Positions 11,501 through 41,478 of a stretch of DNA of 64,000 nucleotides are shown here, one piece after another. Both the position numbers and the translations under genes were made by a program. The notes beneath the pieces are model-generated. The model made no database searches, was not told the DNA's origin, and saw nothing but the letters and a program-made list of their open reading frames with translations. The DNA is taken from NCBI GenBank assembly GCA_963693315.1, contig OY856188.1:215644495-215708494 (forward strand), given 5' to 3'. How positions within the stretch are numbered: position 1 is the first letter of the stretch; each line of letters starts with the position of its first letter. This DNA comes from Diogma glabrata (taxonomy: Eukaryota; Arthropoda; Insecta; Diptera; Cylindrotomidae).

Positions 11501-12034
11501 ATCCAACAGTCCAGTAAGCTATTTACCCAACATTGACACAGTGGCATAAGATCTTACATCGTTGGCCAATCTTACAATAGAGGAAATGGTTTTAGATTTA
11601 AATAAACGCCGTTGTTGCCAATAAACGCGGGAACGGAGTGCAGAGCGCGATGGAGGTTTCAAATATGATAATGAATCTATAAATATGCTTGAACGTATCT
11701 TCAGGTAGTCATTCAATCGTTGTTGGAACGATCTGATTTTAGTACATAATGGTTGTGGTTCAGTATGATCGGGTGTTCGTTTCAATAATTTCACACTAAT
11801 ATCATGAGTAGGGATTAGTGTATCAGAAGTAGTATTCAACGGGTGTTCTACTAAATTGGATGTTGAAGCTCGGTTCAACAGTGTATCGTGTACTAATAGG
11901 GTATTGGGATTGGTTGATGAAATATTTGAAGGATCTGGAGATAAATCAAAGTTGGTCTCAGATGAATCTAAGACATGTCCTGGGAGCGAGAAAAGATGTT
12001 GGGATTCTGGCCCCCCCTTCGGTTTCCCTGACAA
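8546..12034 (-). pseudogene. pol: gypsy pol: protease, reverse transcriptase, RNase H, integrase
   Basis: The frame opens at 12034 with a linker, then meets an in-frame TAG at 11519-11521 immediately before the aspartic protease motif (LLDSGASLTVIS, about 11510-11475). Reverse transcriptase follows in the same frame to a TGA at about 10382, with the catalytic YLDDLLL motif near 10620. RNase H (TLQCDASNDGIG near 10180 and the TDHASLKW block near 9980) is broken by a small deletion in a GAGA run near 10040 that changes frame. Integrase has the HHCC zinc-binding region near 9560-9440 (H-x3-H style start, CKTCKE end), a frameshift near 9350, an in-frame TAA near 9250, and then the core motif VSDNGTQF near 9185 and the catalytic Glu in ASERVNRS near 9075. 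The C-terminal domain ends at a stop at 8546. Pol sits in the -1 frame relative to gag. Four or more lesions make it non-functional. Confidence 0.9.
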
Positions 12035-12995
12035 TTATCACAATTTGGACACAATACATCGTCCTTCCCACAACCCCAACAAAACAAGCGTTGTGTATCG
12101 CGACAATCGTGCCAACGATGACCAGGTCGCTTGCAGTTCCAGCAGATAGTTGAACCGGTTATTCGCTTTGCATTAGAATTTGATTGTATCGCTGCAAGTT
12201 CCGTTGACATACTGGTTCGATTAGGTAATGACTCCGCGGGAAATTCACTAATTTGAACTTGTGAAAATTCACGCTCTAAATCCACCTCAGACACAGGTCT
12301 AGAGGGTCTAATGTTATAATCGCGCGGTCTGGCTAATGATTCGGCCCATAATTTTTCTCGATCTCGGCATAGCTGGCGCAGATGTTCCAGCCCGTAAACG
12401 GTGACAAATAGAAGATCTTTGGGAATTTCTAACCGCAAGTTGTTTCGAATCAAGGCTAGTAGTTCCGCATCCGGCATTGGTATCCTTAGTTTGTCCGCTA
12501 GTCGGTATACTGACTGCAGGAAATCATCAAATAATTCAGTAGGCCGCTGTTTCCTGGACCTCATCCGCTCCTTCACCTCTTCGTCCGTCTGTCGGTCCTG
12601 GAATTCTATTCTGAGCGCATGACACAAGTCATTCCAGATGAGCTGTCGGTTCTGGCGAAAATATCTCCAGAACCAATCGCTCGATCGGTGAACAACAGGT
12701 ACAGACAGCGGGTGACAATAGTAAAATCGCTATTTAAACACATCTCCGTCAGCCGCTCTATTCTGAAGATGAACGCTTCCACATCTAGACCATCGGGTCT
12801 ACCTGAGAACGTTACGTTCCAATTTCTAATTGTTGTAGAATGCTGCTCGAGATGTGTTCGCAATCTAGCTGGGGCAGGAGCAGGAGGAGGTTCAGCGAAC
12901 AGGGGTGGCATTAGTATATCATTTCGTGGAACCATCCTGTCTATCACCGAGTGTACTGACGGAGCTGATTGTTGCTGCGGGGAGATGTGAGACAT
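11968..12995 (-). pseudogene. gag: gypsy gag: capsid plus two zinc knuckles
   Basis: The frame starts at 12995 with a Pro/Ala-rich N-terminus and a capsid-like block (WNVTFSGRPDGLDVEAFIFR), as in Ty3/gypsy retrotransposon Gag. A frameshift near 12670-12690 moves the reading into a second frame that carries the rest of capsid (a DDFLQSVYRLADKLRIP-type segment). It then has two Cys/His clusters, CWNCKRPGHRWHDC (a canonical CCHC knuckle) and CWGCGKDDVLCPNC (a C-x2-C...C-x2-C variant). The stop is at 11968. The last 66 bases overlap the start of pol in the -1 frame. Because of the frameshift no full Gag is made from this copy. Confidence 0.85.
12010..12016 (-). promoter_or_regulatory. Putative -1 ribosomal frameshift slippery site (G GGG GGC)
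   Basis: Within the gag/pol overlap the minus strand reads AGG GGG GGC in the gag frame, which contains the heptamer G GGG GGC, an X-XXY-YYZ sequence. Slipping back one base puts the ribosome into exactly the frame that continues through pol. Position, phase and heptamer rule agree. Function is inferred, and the downstream RNA structure was not evaluated. Confidence 0.5.
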
Positions 12996-13047
12996 GGCAT
13001 GTAGTTCTTCTGGTGACAGATCTTCAGGGACCAGTTCTTCGGGTGCA

Positions 13048-13153
13048 GGTCTTTGTTATTATTATTGTTTATTTATTTATTTATTAATTCATTTATTTAT
13101 AAATATTTATTTATTTAGTTATTGTACAAATATTTATTTATTTATTTTTTTGT
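13048..13153. repeat. Low-complexity TTTA-rich tract
   Basis: Repeated TTATT and TTTA units interrupt the gypsy leader. This is simple-sequence expansion. Confidence 0.8.
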
Positions 13154-13937
13154 CGGATGGAGGAAGGTTGGATCTAACCACGGGGTGTTCATCCTCCTGG
13201 GTTGAAGGTGCCCATCGCCGTTCTTTCTATTGCTTGATTTAATTTTGTTTTGTTATTTGGGACCAATGAAAAGTGAAAGAAACTACGTTAAAAGGAAGGG
13301 AATGGAGAAGGAACGGGAATAAGAAGGGATGGATAAGGATGGGAGAAGGTAGGGTGAGACAGGAATAAGGTGGGGTATGTGCTGGTAGTGTCTCACCCAG
13401 CTGACGAGAGTTGATGGGATGGCCAAAAGATAAATCCTCTGAACCATCGTTCAATCAACAACACTCGCCAGCTACGATCCACGCTACCAACACATACGAA
13501 AAGATGCTGTGGCCAAGATGAACCAGTTACTCATCAGCATGACAGCCGAGCGAAATCTTCCCTCGACAGCTGGCCAAGCTGTCTTAGAAGAACTTCTCTG
13601 GTATCATCCGATGAGAACCAGCACACCTAAACCACAGGAAGCTAGTATTGCCGGGAGGGGTCTCTAACGTTTAGACAATAGTAGCCCAGGCTGGGCTCTG
13701 AGGACCCCGCGAACCCGAAGCCTGACCAGGTGACCAGACTCGGACGAGGTTTGGCGTATACACCAAACCACGTCAGTCTAGGTCTGGCACCTGAGACACC
13801 TTCGGCATTCGAGACATCTCCAGAAACCCAACCCGTAACTAGGGTCCGTGGGGTTGTAATGCCCATTGAGAATAATTCCGAAAAATTATTCTCACCCTTG
13901 CGTTTCAGAAAAAAATACCAAAAGGGAGAAATATTGC

Positions 13938-14040
13938 TGGAGGCGTAGGGACGCAACTCCCCATCAAAGAGAAGTCTGAGAGATCTCAGACTTCCTTTGC
14001 TCCTGCGCGTTTGAAGCAGGGAATTGCTTCTACGCCGCCA
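13938..14040. repeat. Long imperfect inverted repeat enclosing a perfect 10-bp hairpin
   Basis: Outer arms: TGG-A-GGCGTAG...GCAACTCCC at 13938-13962 pairs with GGGAATTGCTTCTACGCCGCCA at 14019-14040 apart from a few mismatches and a small bulge. Inside, GAAGTCTGAG (13971-13980) and CTCAGACTTC (13985-13994) form a perfect 10-bp stem with an AGAT loop. The location just downstream of the primer-binding site suggests a packaging or dimerisation structure in the element RNA, by analogy with retroviral leaders. That role is inference. Confidence 0.65.
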
Positions 14041-14175
14041 GAGTCTCTAACTATTGTTAGGTGGAACGAAAATTAAATTTTAAGAAGAAAAAATTTTTAA
14101 AAAAACTTTTTCAAGTTTTTGAAAATATGAAGGGACTCCTCCAGAGTCCTACATCGCTGTAGAAACCCTTAGAGA

Positions 14176-14194
14176 AGCCCCACGTTGGGCGCCA
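14176..14194 (-). promoter_or_regulatory. Primer-binding site for tRNA-Lys
   Basis: The plus strand reads AGCCCCACGTTGGGCGCCA, identical to the 3' end of insect tRNA-Lys(CUU) including CCA, so the minus-strand element RNA carries the 19-nt complement. It lies three bases from the LTR end (TG at 14198 on the plus strand), the expected geometry for minus-strand cDNA priming. Confidence 0.9.
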
Positions 14195-14197
14195 ATT

Positions 14198-15364
14198 TGT
14201 AATGAAGTGCTTTCTCATCAAAGGATGAGAATGGCTTAGCAGGATGCGTACCTAGATTTTTTTAAAGCCGTAACGACTAAGGCTCAGTCACCGTGGATTT
14301 GAGATGTTATAAACCTGCTGCTTCAGCACAAATGCTGAAATGTACGCAATTTACGTGAATATTCGGAAGTGAAAAAAAAATGCAAATAAGAAAATAAGAC
14401 TCTGGCGACCCCTTTTTACGAAAGAACCGCGGTCAGCACCTTCAACCCCTGCATTCACTCACACACACTCACGTACACACTCATTCACACCCCTAAATCA
14501 CAAGAATAAAAAAGACAAAAGAAATAATTCAGTTTCACTCACCCCATGATTATATCCTCCCGGCCTCCAAGCTTCAGTTATCTCAGCCCTCCATCAGCAC
14601 GGTTGTATACAAATACGTTGATTAAAAATGCGATGTAACAATTTGTATAAATAAATGTTGAATAAATTTGTAATAATAGTGGAACACGTTGAAAATACCA
14701 GGTAATAGTTGAATAAATTTCCAATATAGTTGAATACGTTGAAAATACCAGGTAACAATTTGTATAAATAAACGTTGAATAAATTTCCAATATAGTTGAA
14801 TACGTTGAAAATACCAGGTAATAATTTGTATAAATAAACGTTGAATAAATTTCCAATATAGTTGAATACGATGCAAATACCAGGTAATAATTTGTATAAA
14901 TAAACGTTGAATAAGTTGCAAATATAGTTAAATACGGTGAGAATATAATGTAACAATTTGTATAAATACTCGTTGAATAAATTGCAAATACAGTTGAAGA
15001 CGTCGGTAATGAAATGTGACAATTTGTATCAATAAATGTTGAATAATTTGCAAATACGGTTGAATACGTTGAAAATATGATACAGGAATTTGTATATAAA
15101 AAAAAAACGTTGAATAAATTTGTAATTATAGTCGAATATGTCGAAACTACAATGTAACAATTTGCATAAATAAACGTTGAATAACTTTGTAACTACGGTT
15201 GCATAGGTGAAAAATTCAATGTAACAATTTTGTATAAATAATCGTTGAACAAATTGCAAATACGGTTGAATATGTGGAAAACACCATGCAAGAATTGGTA
15301 TAAATAAACGTTGAATAAATTGTGAATATAGTTGAATACGTTGAAAATACAACGTAGCAATTTG

Positions 15365-15371
<7 letters not shown>
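14198..15371 (-). repeat. 5' LTR of the gypsy element (right copy, truncated by an insertion)
   Basis: Collinear with 4728-5913, including the 63-bp minisatellite from about 14626. Homology stops at about 15371 inside an array unit (CAATTTGTATATA), where the TAA-repeat tail of a non-LTR element begins. The remaining outer LTR is not found in the sequence to the right of the assembly gap. Confidence 0.85.
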
Positions 15372-15395
<24 letters not shown>

Positions 15396-15899
15396 AGACA
15401 TTTATTTAGATACATAACCCATACATAATATATGTGATAAATACATTACAATCTGTAAAAATTCATATCTAGCTGCAATAATTAGGCTATAATAATTTAA
15501 AAGAAAACAAATGAAGCTAAAAAAAATTTTTTAACAAAATAATAATAGGTATAATATACTTATATAATAATTTCAAACATCATAGACTATTGGCACAAGC
15601 CGTCGGTCCAGTTGGCTAACAAATATTTGTTGATTTATTTTGATTTCATTCCTTCGCTTTTATTTTAGACTAAATTAACAGATTACATAATAAGCAAATA
15701 TTTTTAAAAAAAACTTTAAATTAGGACGAAGTTTGGTGTGAGCATAATAGGTGAATTAAAACTAACAATAATAAAATATTCCAAACTAAGAATTAAGGTA
15801 TAGTGTTTATTTATCATACCACTGATTGAAACCTGTCTGAATTGGAAAAAGACGCAATTACAGATGAACAGCAACCACATTTCTTCACACTGATAACCT

Positions 15900-18800
15900 T
15901 TAAATATTAAATTCTCTGATTAAATCATACCGATATTTACCAGCCGAACAAACATATTCATAAATTCTACCATAATCCTTCCCATTCAAGTACTGTCGAA
16001 ACTCATCTACTGATAACTCTCCTTTATTTAAGAATTGAAGTCTGAATTCCTTGAGAGCTGGGCAAATTGTAACAAAGTGAAATGCATTTTCCGACTCTTG
16101 CATATTACATAGAGAGCAACTACCTGTTGTATTCCTTTGAAAAGATCTCGCGTTTACATCGATGAGTCCCCCTCTTGTTTTGAAAATGACCATAATTTTA
16201 TGCCTACTAAATTCATCCGAAAAGTACTTTGGTATATTTTCGTATTCTAACGCCGGGTATTCGTCATGTAGGGTTCCTTGCCGCGCTCTTCGAATGCATT
16301 CTGCTTTTTGTAACAATTTAAGCTTCGTTATGATTAAAGTCATACAGTTTTCTAAATTTTTCACGCTTTCACTGTTCACGATATCTTCTAGATTGAGACT
16401 AACATCGCTTTCCGCCAATTCTATTAAAGTAGGAGCCCAAAAGCATTTATTTTTGATTGATTCTATTGTGAGGAATTTCGGAAGTCTATCATCAGTATAT
16501 TTTAAGGTTTTAATAACATAGTCGAAGTGCAAACGCAGTGTATATAAATATACACTATCTAAACCTGTTTCTAAACTGATCATATAATTTGGGGTACATT
16601 GAGGGAGACAAAATAGTTTTTTAATAAAAAATCTTTGAAGCTGTTCGACTTCATTATATTCCATATAGCCCCACACCTGAGCACTGTAGCACATTACAGC
16701 TCGAGATACAGCTTCGAAAATCTTTAATCTACCTGAATAGTTCAACAGATTTTTACAGATGAAATTACTCCATATGCAATTTATAGCAGTCTTAGAAACG
16801 TTTAGCTTTTCCGCTAAATGTTGGCGAAACGATAGTTTTGGAGTTAATATAACTCCCAAATATTTATAAGATGTCACTACTTCAATAGTGTCACTCTCAT
16901 ATTTCCAAAGCTCTAATGTAGATCTTCTCCCTCCTAATCCAAAAATCATGATTTTTGATTTTTCTAGGTTGACGACAAGGTTCCACTGCTTACAGTACCG
17001 ATGGAGCTGATCTATCATTTTTTGCAATATTTTTGGGTTATCTGCAAGCAAAACTATATCGTCCGCATACATTAAAACTTTTATTACCCAACTTTCTATT
17101 TTGATCCCTCCTTCTATTTCATCATAAAGGTCATTGATAAATAGCGCAAACAGAATCGGGCTAAGCAGGCAACCCTGCTTAACCCCCATTTCGGTTCTAA
17201 ACAAATCTGACAGATCCTCACCATTCCAAACACATGCTTCAGTGTTTTAATAGAGTAGTCGCAGAATTCGTACAAACTTATTTGACAGGCCCGTATTCAA
17301 AAGTTTGTAAAATAGCGCGGCTCTGTCTATAGTGTCAAAAGCAGATCGGAAATCTACAAAGAAAGCGTATACTTTTGATTTACCTTTCTTAACCCTTAGG
17401 CGTATTATGCTGGATAGTGAGTAAATGCAATCTACTGTGGAGTATCCTTGTCTAAATCCAGCCTGGAACTCGTTTATCACCTGATGATTTTTTACCCAAG
17501 ATTCCAGCCTCAACAGCAGTATTCCTGTGAATATTTTGGCGATTGTGTCCATGAAGGATATTCCTCTGTAGTTAGTCACTTCGTTTACATTACCTTTTTT
17601 AAATATCGGGAAAATTATAGACTTCTTAAAGGATTCCGGAATTGCATTGTTTTGAAATATGTAATTAAAATATTTTGTTAGCGTCACTATATACGCTATT
17701 GGGCAGTTCTTGTAAAATTCATAAGGAATTCGATCAACACCTGGGGCTTTCCTATCTTTTGCTTTTTTAAGCACATACAATACTTCATTGAGTGTAATTT
17801 CAGAGTCCAATTCATCGACCACAATCTGTGGTTCTGCATATGAGATTGGGCTTGTATTAAGTGGTGGGTTCAATAACTGTTCAAAATGTTCAAAGAAATC
17901 GTTCATTAAAATATTTTTACCACATCTGAATTTATTTGCTCTAATTTCTCGCAATGCAGTACCCCATTGTTTGGTATCCCTAACTTTATTAAGACGTTCC
18001 GCAAGTCGAAGATCATATTCATTTTTCTTTAAGTAGCACAAATTTTTATACATTTTATTTCCCTTATTATATAGCTCTTTTATAATTTGCGACTCTGTAG
18101 TTCTGTACAATTTTAATAATCTGAAGGATTTTTTTCTGACTTTTGCGCAGTCATAGTCGAACCACTTTTGCCTGAATTCCCTTGTTTTTATATTGTTCGT
18201 ATTTGGATCATAACTTGCAGCGTTATATATTATACTGGTAAATGTAGTATCAACTAAAGAGCTTCCAATATCATTAATACCAAATTGATTAATTGCATCT
18301 TCGACTTTCCTAGAAAAACTAGCCAGATCTTGTTTGGTCCAAACTAACTGTGGTAAAAGCTTTAGGTTGTATTGAATATCTTCGACCTGGTTATCGTGTT
18401 TATACAAGGATAATATAAGCGGCATGTGATCCGAGAAAGTTTCACTACCTATGCACAAATCGACTTTGAAATTTAGAAGTTCAGTTGGTATAACACAAAT
18501 ATCGTTAACTGAGGAACCCATAACCCCAATAAAGGTGAATTCTCCATATTTATCACTTTCTGTTCTACCATTTGCAACTACTCCACCACAATCGTTAACT
18601 AAATCTAAAAACTTTTTTCCTCTATCATTCAAAATTTTATCTTTAGATTGTCTTATTTCCGCAAGCGTGTTATTAAGGTCAAATAATTGATTATCTAAAA
18701 TCTGTCCTTCTCCTATTCTTATATATTTAAATCACCTATTACTATGGTTTTTTGGGAGATATTCGATTCTAGCATAAAGTTACTAAGAGCTTCGAAATTT

Positions 18801-19161
18801 GCATTCCACCTATTGCAATTTAAGTAGCATGGGAGTATGTTAAAATTTTTATTATTTATAAACAGATATATTTAAAATTACCTTGCGTATTGAGTTTCAA
18901 TTGATAAGATTCGACAATACTCAACTTGAAGCCGTATACTGCCCCTTCTTGTGCTCTTCCATATTTATTTTGTCTAACTGCTGGTATCCAATAAAGCTTA
19001 TATTCACTAAAATATTTTGCAAATCTGACAGTATTTTCCTCTTCAACCCAGGTTTCAAACAACAGAAAGATATCATGCTTTTTTACAAATTCAAAGAAGC
19101 ATGGAAACAAAAGCTTATTGGCAAGGCCATTTATATTATATGCTAAAATTTGGAAAGTTTT
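15900..19161 (-). pseudogene. Non-LTR ORF2: endonuclease and reverse transcriptase
   Basis: The endonuclease starts near 19161 (ILAYNINGLANKL) and shows LLFETWVEEE, then VIGDLN near 18740 and SDHMPL near 18430, the Glu, Asp-x-Asn and Ser-Asp-His motifs of APE-type retrotransposon nucleases. An indel in GDLN-(I)-RIG near 18735 shifts the frame. Reverse transcriptase motifs follow: RKAPGVDRIPYEF, FQAGFRQGYSTVD, FFVDFRSAFDTI (motif A), KQGCLLSPILFALFIND and MYADDIVLLAD (catalytic YADD near 17070). A single in-frame TAA at 17247-17249 interrupts the RT. The C-terminus has CSLCNMQESENAFHFVTIC, a C-x2-C-x(n)-H-x4-C motif typical of this superclade. I see no RNase H domain. The exact clade is unresolved. 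Confidence 0.88.
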
Positions 19162-19212
19162 ATTTATTATTCTATTTAAATTTTTACCTGGACTGACGAC
19201 GGCTTGTGATTG

Positions 19213-19593
19213 CTATTTAGTTTCGTTCACTGTTTGAAGTCGTAGAAGATTAGTATTATCAAAAATTTCTGCAAAATTATATTTGTATAATTCGTTCAGT
19301 TTTTCCAAATCACCCGAATTGGCCTCAACCATCTTGTTCCCAGTTAGGTAGAACTGCAAGTTGTCGATGAACAAGCTTCCTTTTTTGAGTTGCACTATTT
19401 TAGTACTATCTACTTCCTTGATTTTTTTGCGAATTTGCAGGAGCACGGCTCTTTTCCCCCTCGTTATTTGGGATACGTCTCCACTTACTGCCATCCCAGT
19501 CCCCTTTAAGCATTTGCACTTAGAGAGAATAAGTGAGGCCTCCTCCTGTGATCCGAACTCAGCGAAAATATTTGTTGTTCCTCTTATAGTAAA
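19213..19593 (-). pseudogene. Non-LTR ORF1 C-terminal part (5' truncated by gap)
   Basis: An open minus-strand frame extends from the gap edge to a stop at 19213. It includes a TNIFAEFGSQEEASLIL segment, a KGTGMAVSGD segment and the block VQLKKGSLFIDNLQFYLTGN. The layout resembles the RRM plus C-terminal domain of ORF1 nucleic-acid chaperones in non-LTR elements. The start is lost in the N gap. Confidence 0.6.
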
Positions 19594-19793
19594 NNNNNNN
19601 NNNNNNNNNNNNNNNNNNNNNNNNNNNNNNNNNNNNNNNNNNNNNNNNNNNNNNNNNNNNNNNNNNNNNNNNNNNNNNNNNNNNNNNNNNNNNNNNNNNN
19701 NNNNNNNNNNNNNNNNNNNNNNNNNNNNNNNNNNNNNNNNNNNNNNNNNNNNNNNNNNNNNNNNNNNNNNNNNNNNNNNNNNNNNNNNNNNNN
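19594..19793. other. Assembly gap (200 N)
   Basis: Exactly 200 unknown bases, a typical placeholder, so the true length is unknown. The missing 5' part of the non-LTR element and the missing outer part of the gypsy LTR could both lie here. Confidence 0.98.
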
Positions 19794-20220
<427 letters not shown>

Positions 20221-20559
20221 AAACAATTGTATATAAATAGTGATGATATATGTATTATTGTTAATGTTTGTGTTCGTTTTTGCTACCGAAAAATAAAAAA
20301 AATAAACATTCCAAAAAAAATGTTGGCAGAATTTCAAATTAATTATTTTTGTTAGAAATTAGTTTACTATTATTATTCAGAAGATCTGAAATCAGCGTTA
20401 GGTGAACATTAAATTTAAAAATTCTTTAAAAATAAAATAAAAAATTAAATATTTCTTTTTCTTTTTTACTTAAAGTGAAATAGTGGTGCTGTTACTCGTA
20501 ACAATATATATAAATAAATAAGTTTAAATTCGCTAAATAAAATCGAACAAAAATAAAAA
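20221..20559 (+). promoter_or_regulatory. Upstream region of the myofilin-like gene
   Basis: TATA-like sequences occur at about 20230-20240 (TATATAAATAG) and at about 20503-20520 (AATATATATAAATAAATAAG), but in such AT-rich DNA neither is conclusive. The 5' UTR and transcription start could not be fixed. An A-rich run directly precedes the ATG. Confidence 0.2.
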
Positions 20560-39765
<19,206 letters not shown>

Positions 39766-41470
39766 ATCTACTCTTAAAAACGTGACATACTTTACTGATG
39801 CAAGTGTTGTACATTAAAAATAATTATTAATGTTATTCTCTTCGACAATTTCTATCTATTAATTTTATTTCTAAAATTTATAAATAGCTCTAATCATTTT
39901 TAATATATACTTGCATTGAAATAAAGAAATATTTTCTACGGTTTGTTATTTGAAGCTTAACATATTAAGAAAACCTTGCTAATAAGCGGTTGAACATAAA
40001 ACACTGAAACTCTGCCATTTATTGTTACATTAAATATTAAGATTTTTTTCTTTTTTCTAGCATTTTCTAGCGAAATTATTATTTTTTAAATTTTGTATAT
40101 AATTATCGAAATATTGAGGACTATGATTAATTTTGCAAAAAATAAAATGATATATAAGAAATTTATCTGTAGAATTTATTTATTAATTAATCTGTTTATA
40201 AGAATCTCTAGAAGTGTTAAAGGCTGGATATTGGGGTTTTTCGGTGAAGAAGTGAAGTAGAAATATTTTCACAACCACAGCTATGTGTCAGCCATAGCTT
40301 GACGTATTTCCCATAATTTTTAAATTGTAATGGACATTCTTCGTGCAGTTCTACTAGTGGCGCTACTATTGTAGCTTCAAATATCTTTATGGTTAACTTC
40401 GCTTTTATCCCGTGTTTTGTAGCGTTCTATTTTGTTATGTTTTCTCTTAGAATTGATGTGTATACAGTTGTCCTATACAAGAATTATTGTAACAGTTATC
40501 TGTTGGTTCTCAATATTTGATTAAAATAGTAGTCGAGTAGTAGAGTTGCGAAGTTGAAAACACTTTTAGAAATCCCTGTCACACACGCTTGATTTATAAA
40601 AGCGCTCGTTTAACGCACACCTATTAATTTTCAGTCTTTAGAATTTGAATTAAGCTATATGTCAAAAATTGGAACAATCGCCTGTTTTTTGTTTCGATCT
40701 CTTAAAACTGTATCTGCAATAGTGTGAAAGTGGTCACATTACATTAAGTAATATATTCGCACGTAACGGTAACTCTTTTATCGCTGTCTTTAAGTGAAAC
40801 CCTCCAAAAAAAAAAGGATTGAAATTTTTGTATTAATGAAGGCACATCAGGTGTTCCAATATGTAGCTCCAACGCGTAAACAAAATATTTTTTATAAATA
40901 TTTTCTTTTAACTAAAAAAGTCTAATGATGGTCTTAAATCTTAATTAATGCTGTATTTTATTGTATACTGAGTATGCCAAAATGTTCTATCACATATTTT
41001 AATCTTTCATAAAAACATTCGTATAAAATTTCTTTACATTGTTCACTCCACTCAAAATACAATTTAATCTATTTTTAGGAGGAAGAAAGGAGGTCTGAGT
41101 TTGAGGATTTTTTTAATTTTCTCTATTAGTGATGTAAGTTGTCTTCCGAGTATAAATTTAACAGTTTAAAACCAAACATTTTCAAAATAGGCGACGCTTT
41201 TCCCTTCATTACTTTAGAGTCGTTAGACTCATAATCAAATTGTTAATTAAATTTTATTAAAAGTTTGTTATTATTAATTATTTTTTAAACTATCTACGTT
41301 AATTATGCATATCCTATCGTTAATCTTTTTGAATGCAGTCCGATATAAGTTTCAAATGTTGATCTACTACTTGAATCGTAGACAGTGGTCTCGTATGGTT
41401 TGATATAAGATACAAAAGCAATTTACCTCGTTTTTGTTGACTGTGCAGGTAAGTAACCTAGTTCATACGT
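39766..41470. other. Mf 3' UTR and intergenic region
   Basis: AATAAAG near 39920 may end the long Mf transcript. The rest is AT-rich with no recognisable gene. A purine-rich patch occurs near 41080-41110. Confidence 0.4.
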
Positions 41471-41478
41471 GCTTTAAT

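Larger units (their letters stand above)
12996..14175 (-). other. 5' leader of the gypsy element with structured segment
   Basis: This is the untranslated stretch between primer-binding site and gag. It contains a low-complexity TTTA/ATTT block at 13048-13153, a G/A-rich stretch at 13260-13380 and a large imperfect inverted repeat at 13938-14040. The short frames in either direction (for example 13642-13956 and 13730-13948) overlap each other on both strands and have no motif. Confidence 0.6.
4728..15371 (-). mobile_element. Ty3/gypsy-type LTR retrotransposon, minus strand, degenerate and interrupted
   Basis: Two direct copies of the same sequence start TGTAATGA at 4728 and 14198 and flank minus-strand gag, protease, reverse transcriptase, RNase H and integrase in Ty3/gypsy order (integrase after RNase H). 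In the element's own sense the 5' LTR is the right-hand copy, followed after three bases by a primer-binding site at 14176-14194, a leader of about 1.2 kb, gag (12995-11968), pol (12034-8546) and a roughly 2.2 kb non-coding 3' region leading to the left-hand LTR. No envelope-like frame is visible. In-frame stops and indels in gag and pol show it is inactive. The outer part of the right LTR is cut off at about 15371 by a non-LTR element, so no target-site duplication can be checked. Confidence 0.9.
15369..19593 (-). mobile_element. Non-LTR retrotransposon (Jockey/I/R1-like superclade), minus strand, 5' end in the gap
   Basis: Reading on the minus strand there is the end of an ORF1 (19593-19213), an apurinic-type endonuclease (about 19161-18400), a reverse transcriptase (to about 16850), a C-terminal Cys/His motif, a stop at 15900, a 3' UTR and a terminal (TTA)n tail of about 30 bp at 15370-15400. 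The tail and the abrupt break in the LTR sequence mark target-primed insertion into the gypsy LTR. The element was at least 4.2 kb long. Its 5' end is hidden by the N gap. It is inactive through a frameshift and a nonsense codon in ORF2. Confidence 0.9.

Noticed and set aside
11856..12153. Two overlapping plus-strand frames opposite gag/pol
   Set aside because: Antisense to well-supported gag and pol coding sequence and without motifs. The same applies to 12619-12990 and 12905-13242.
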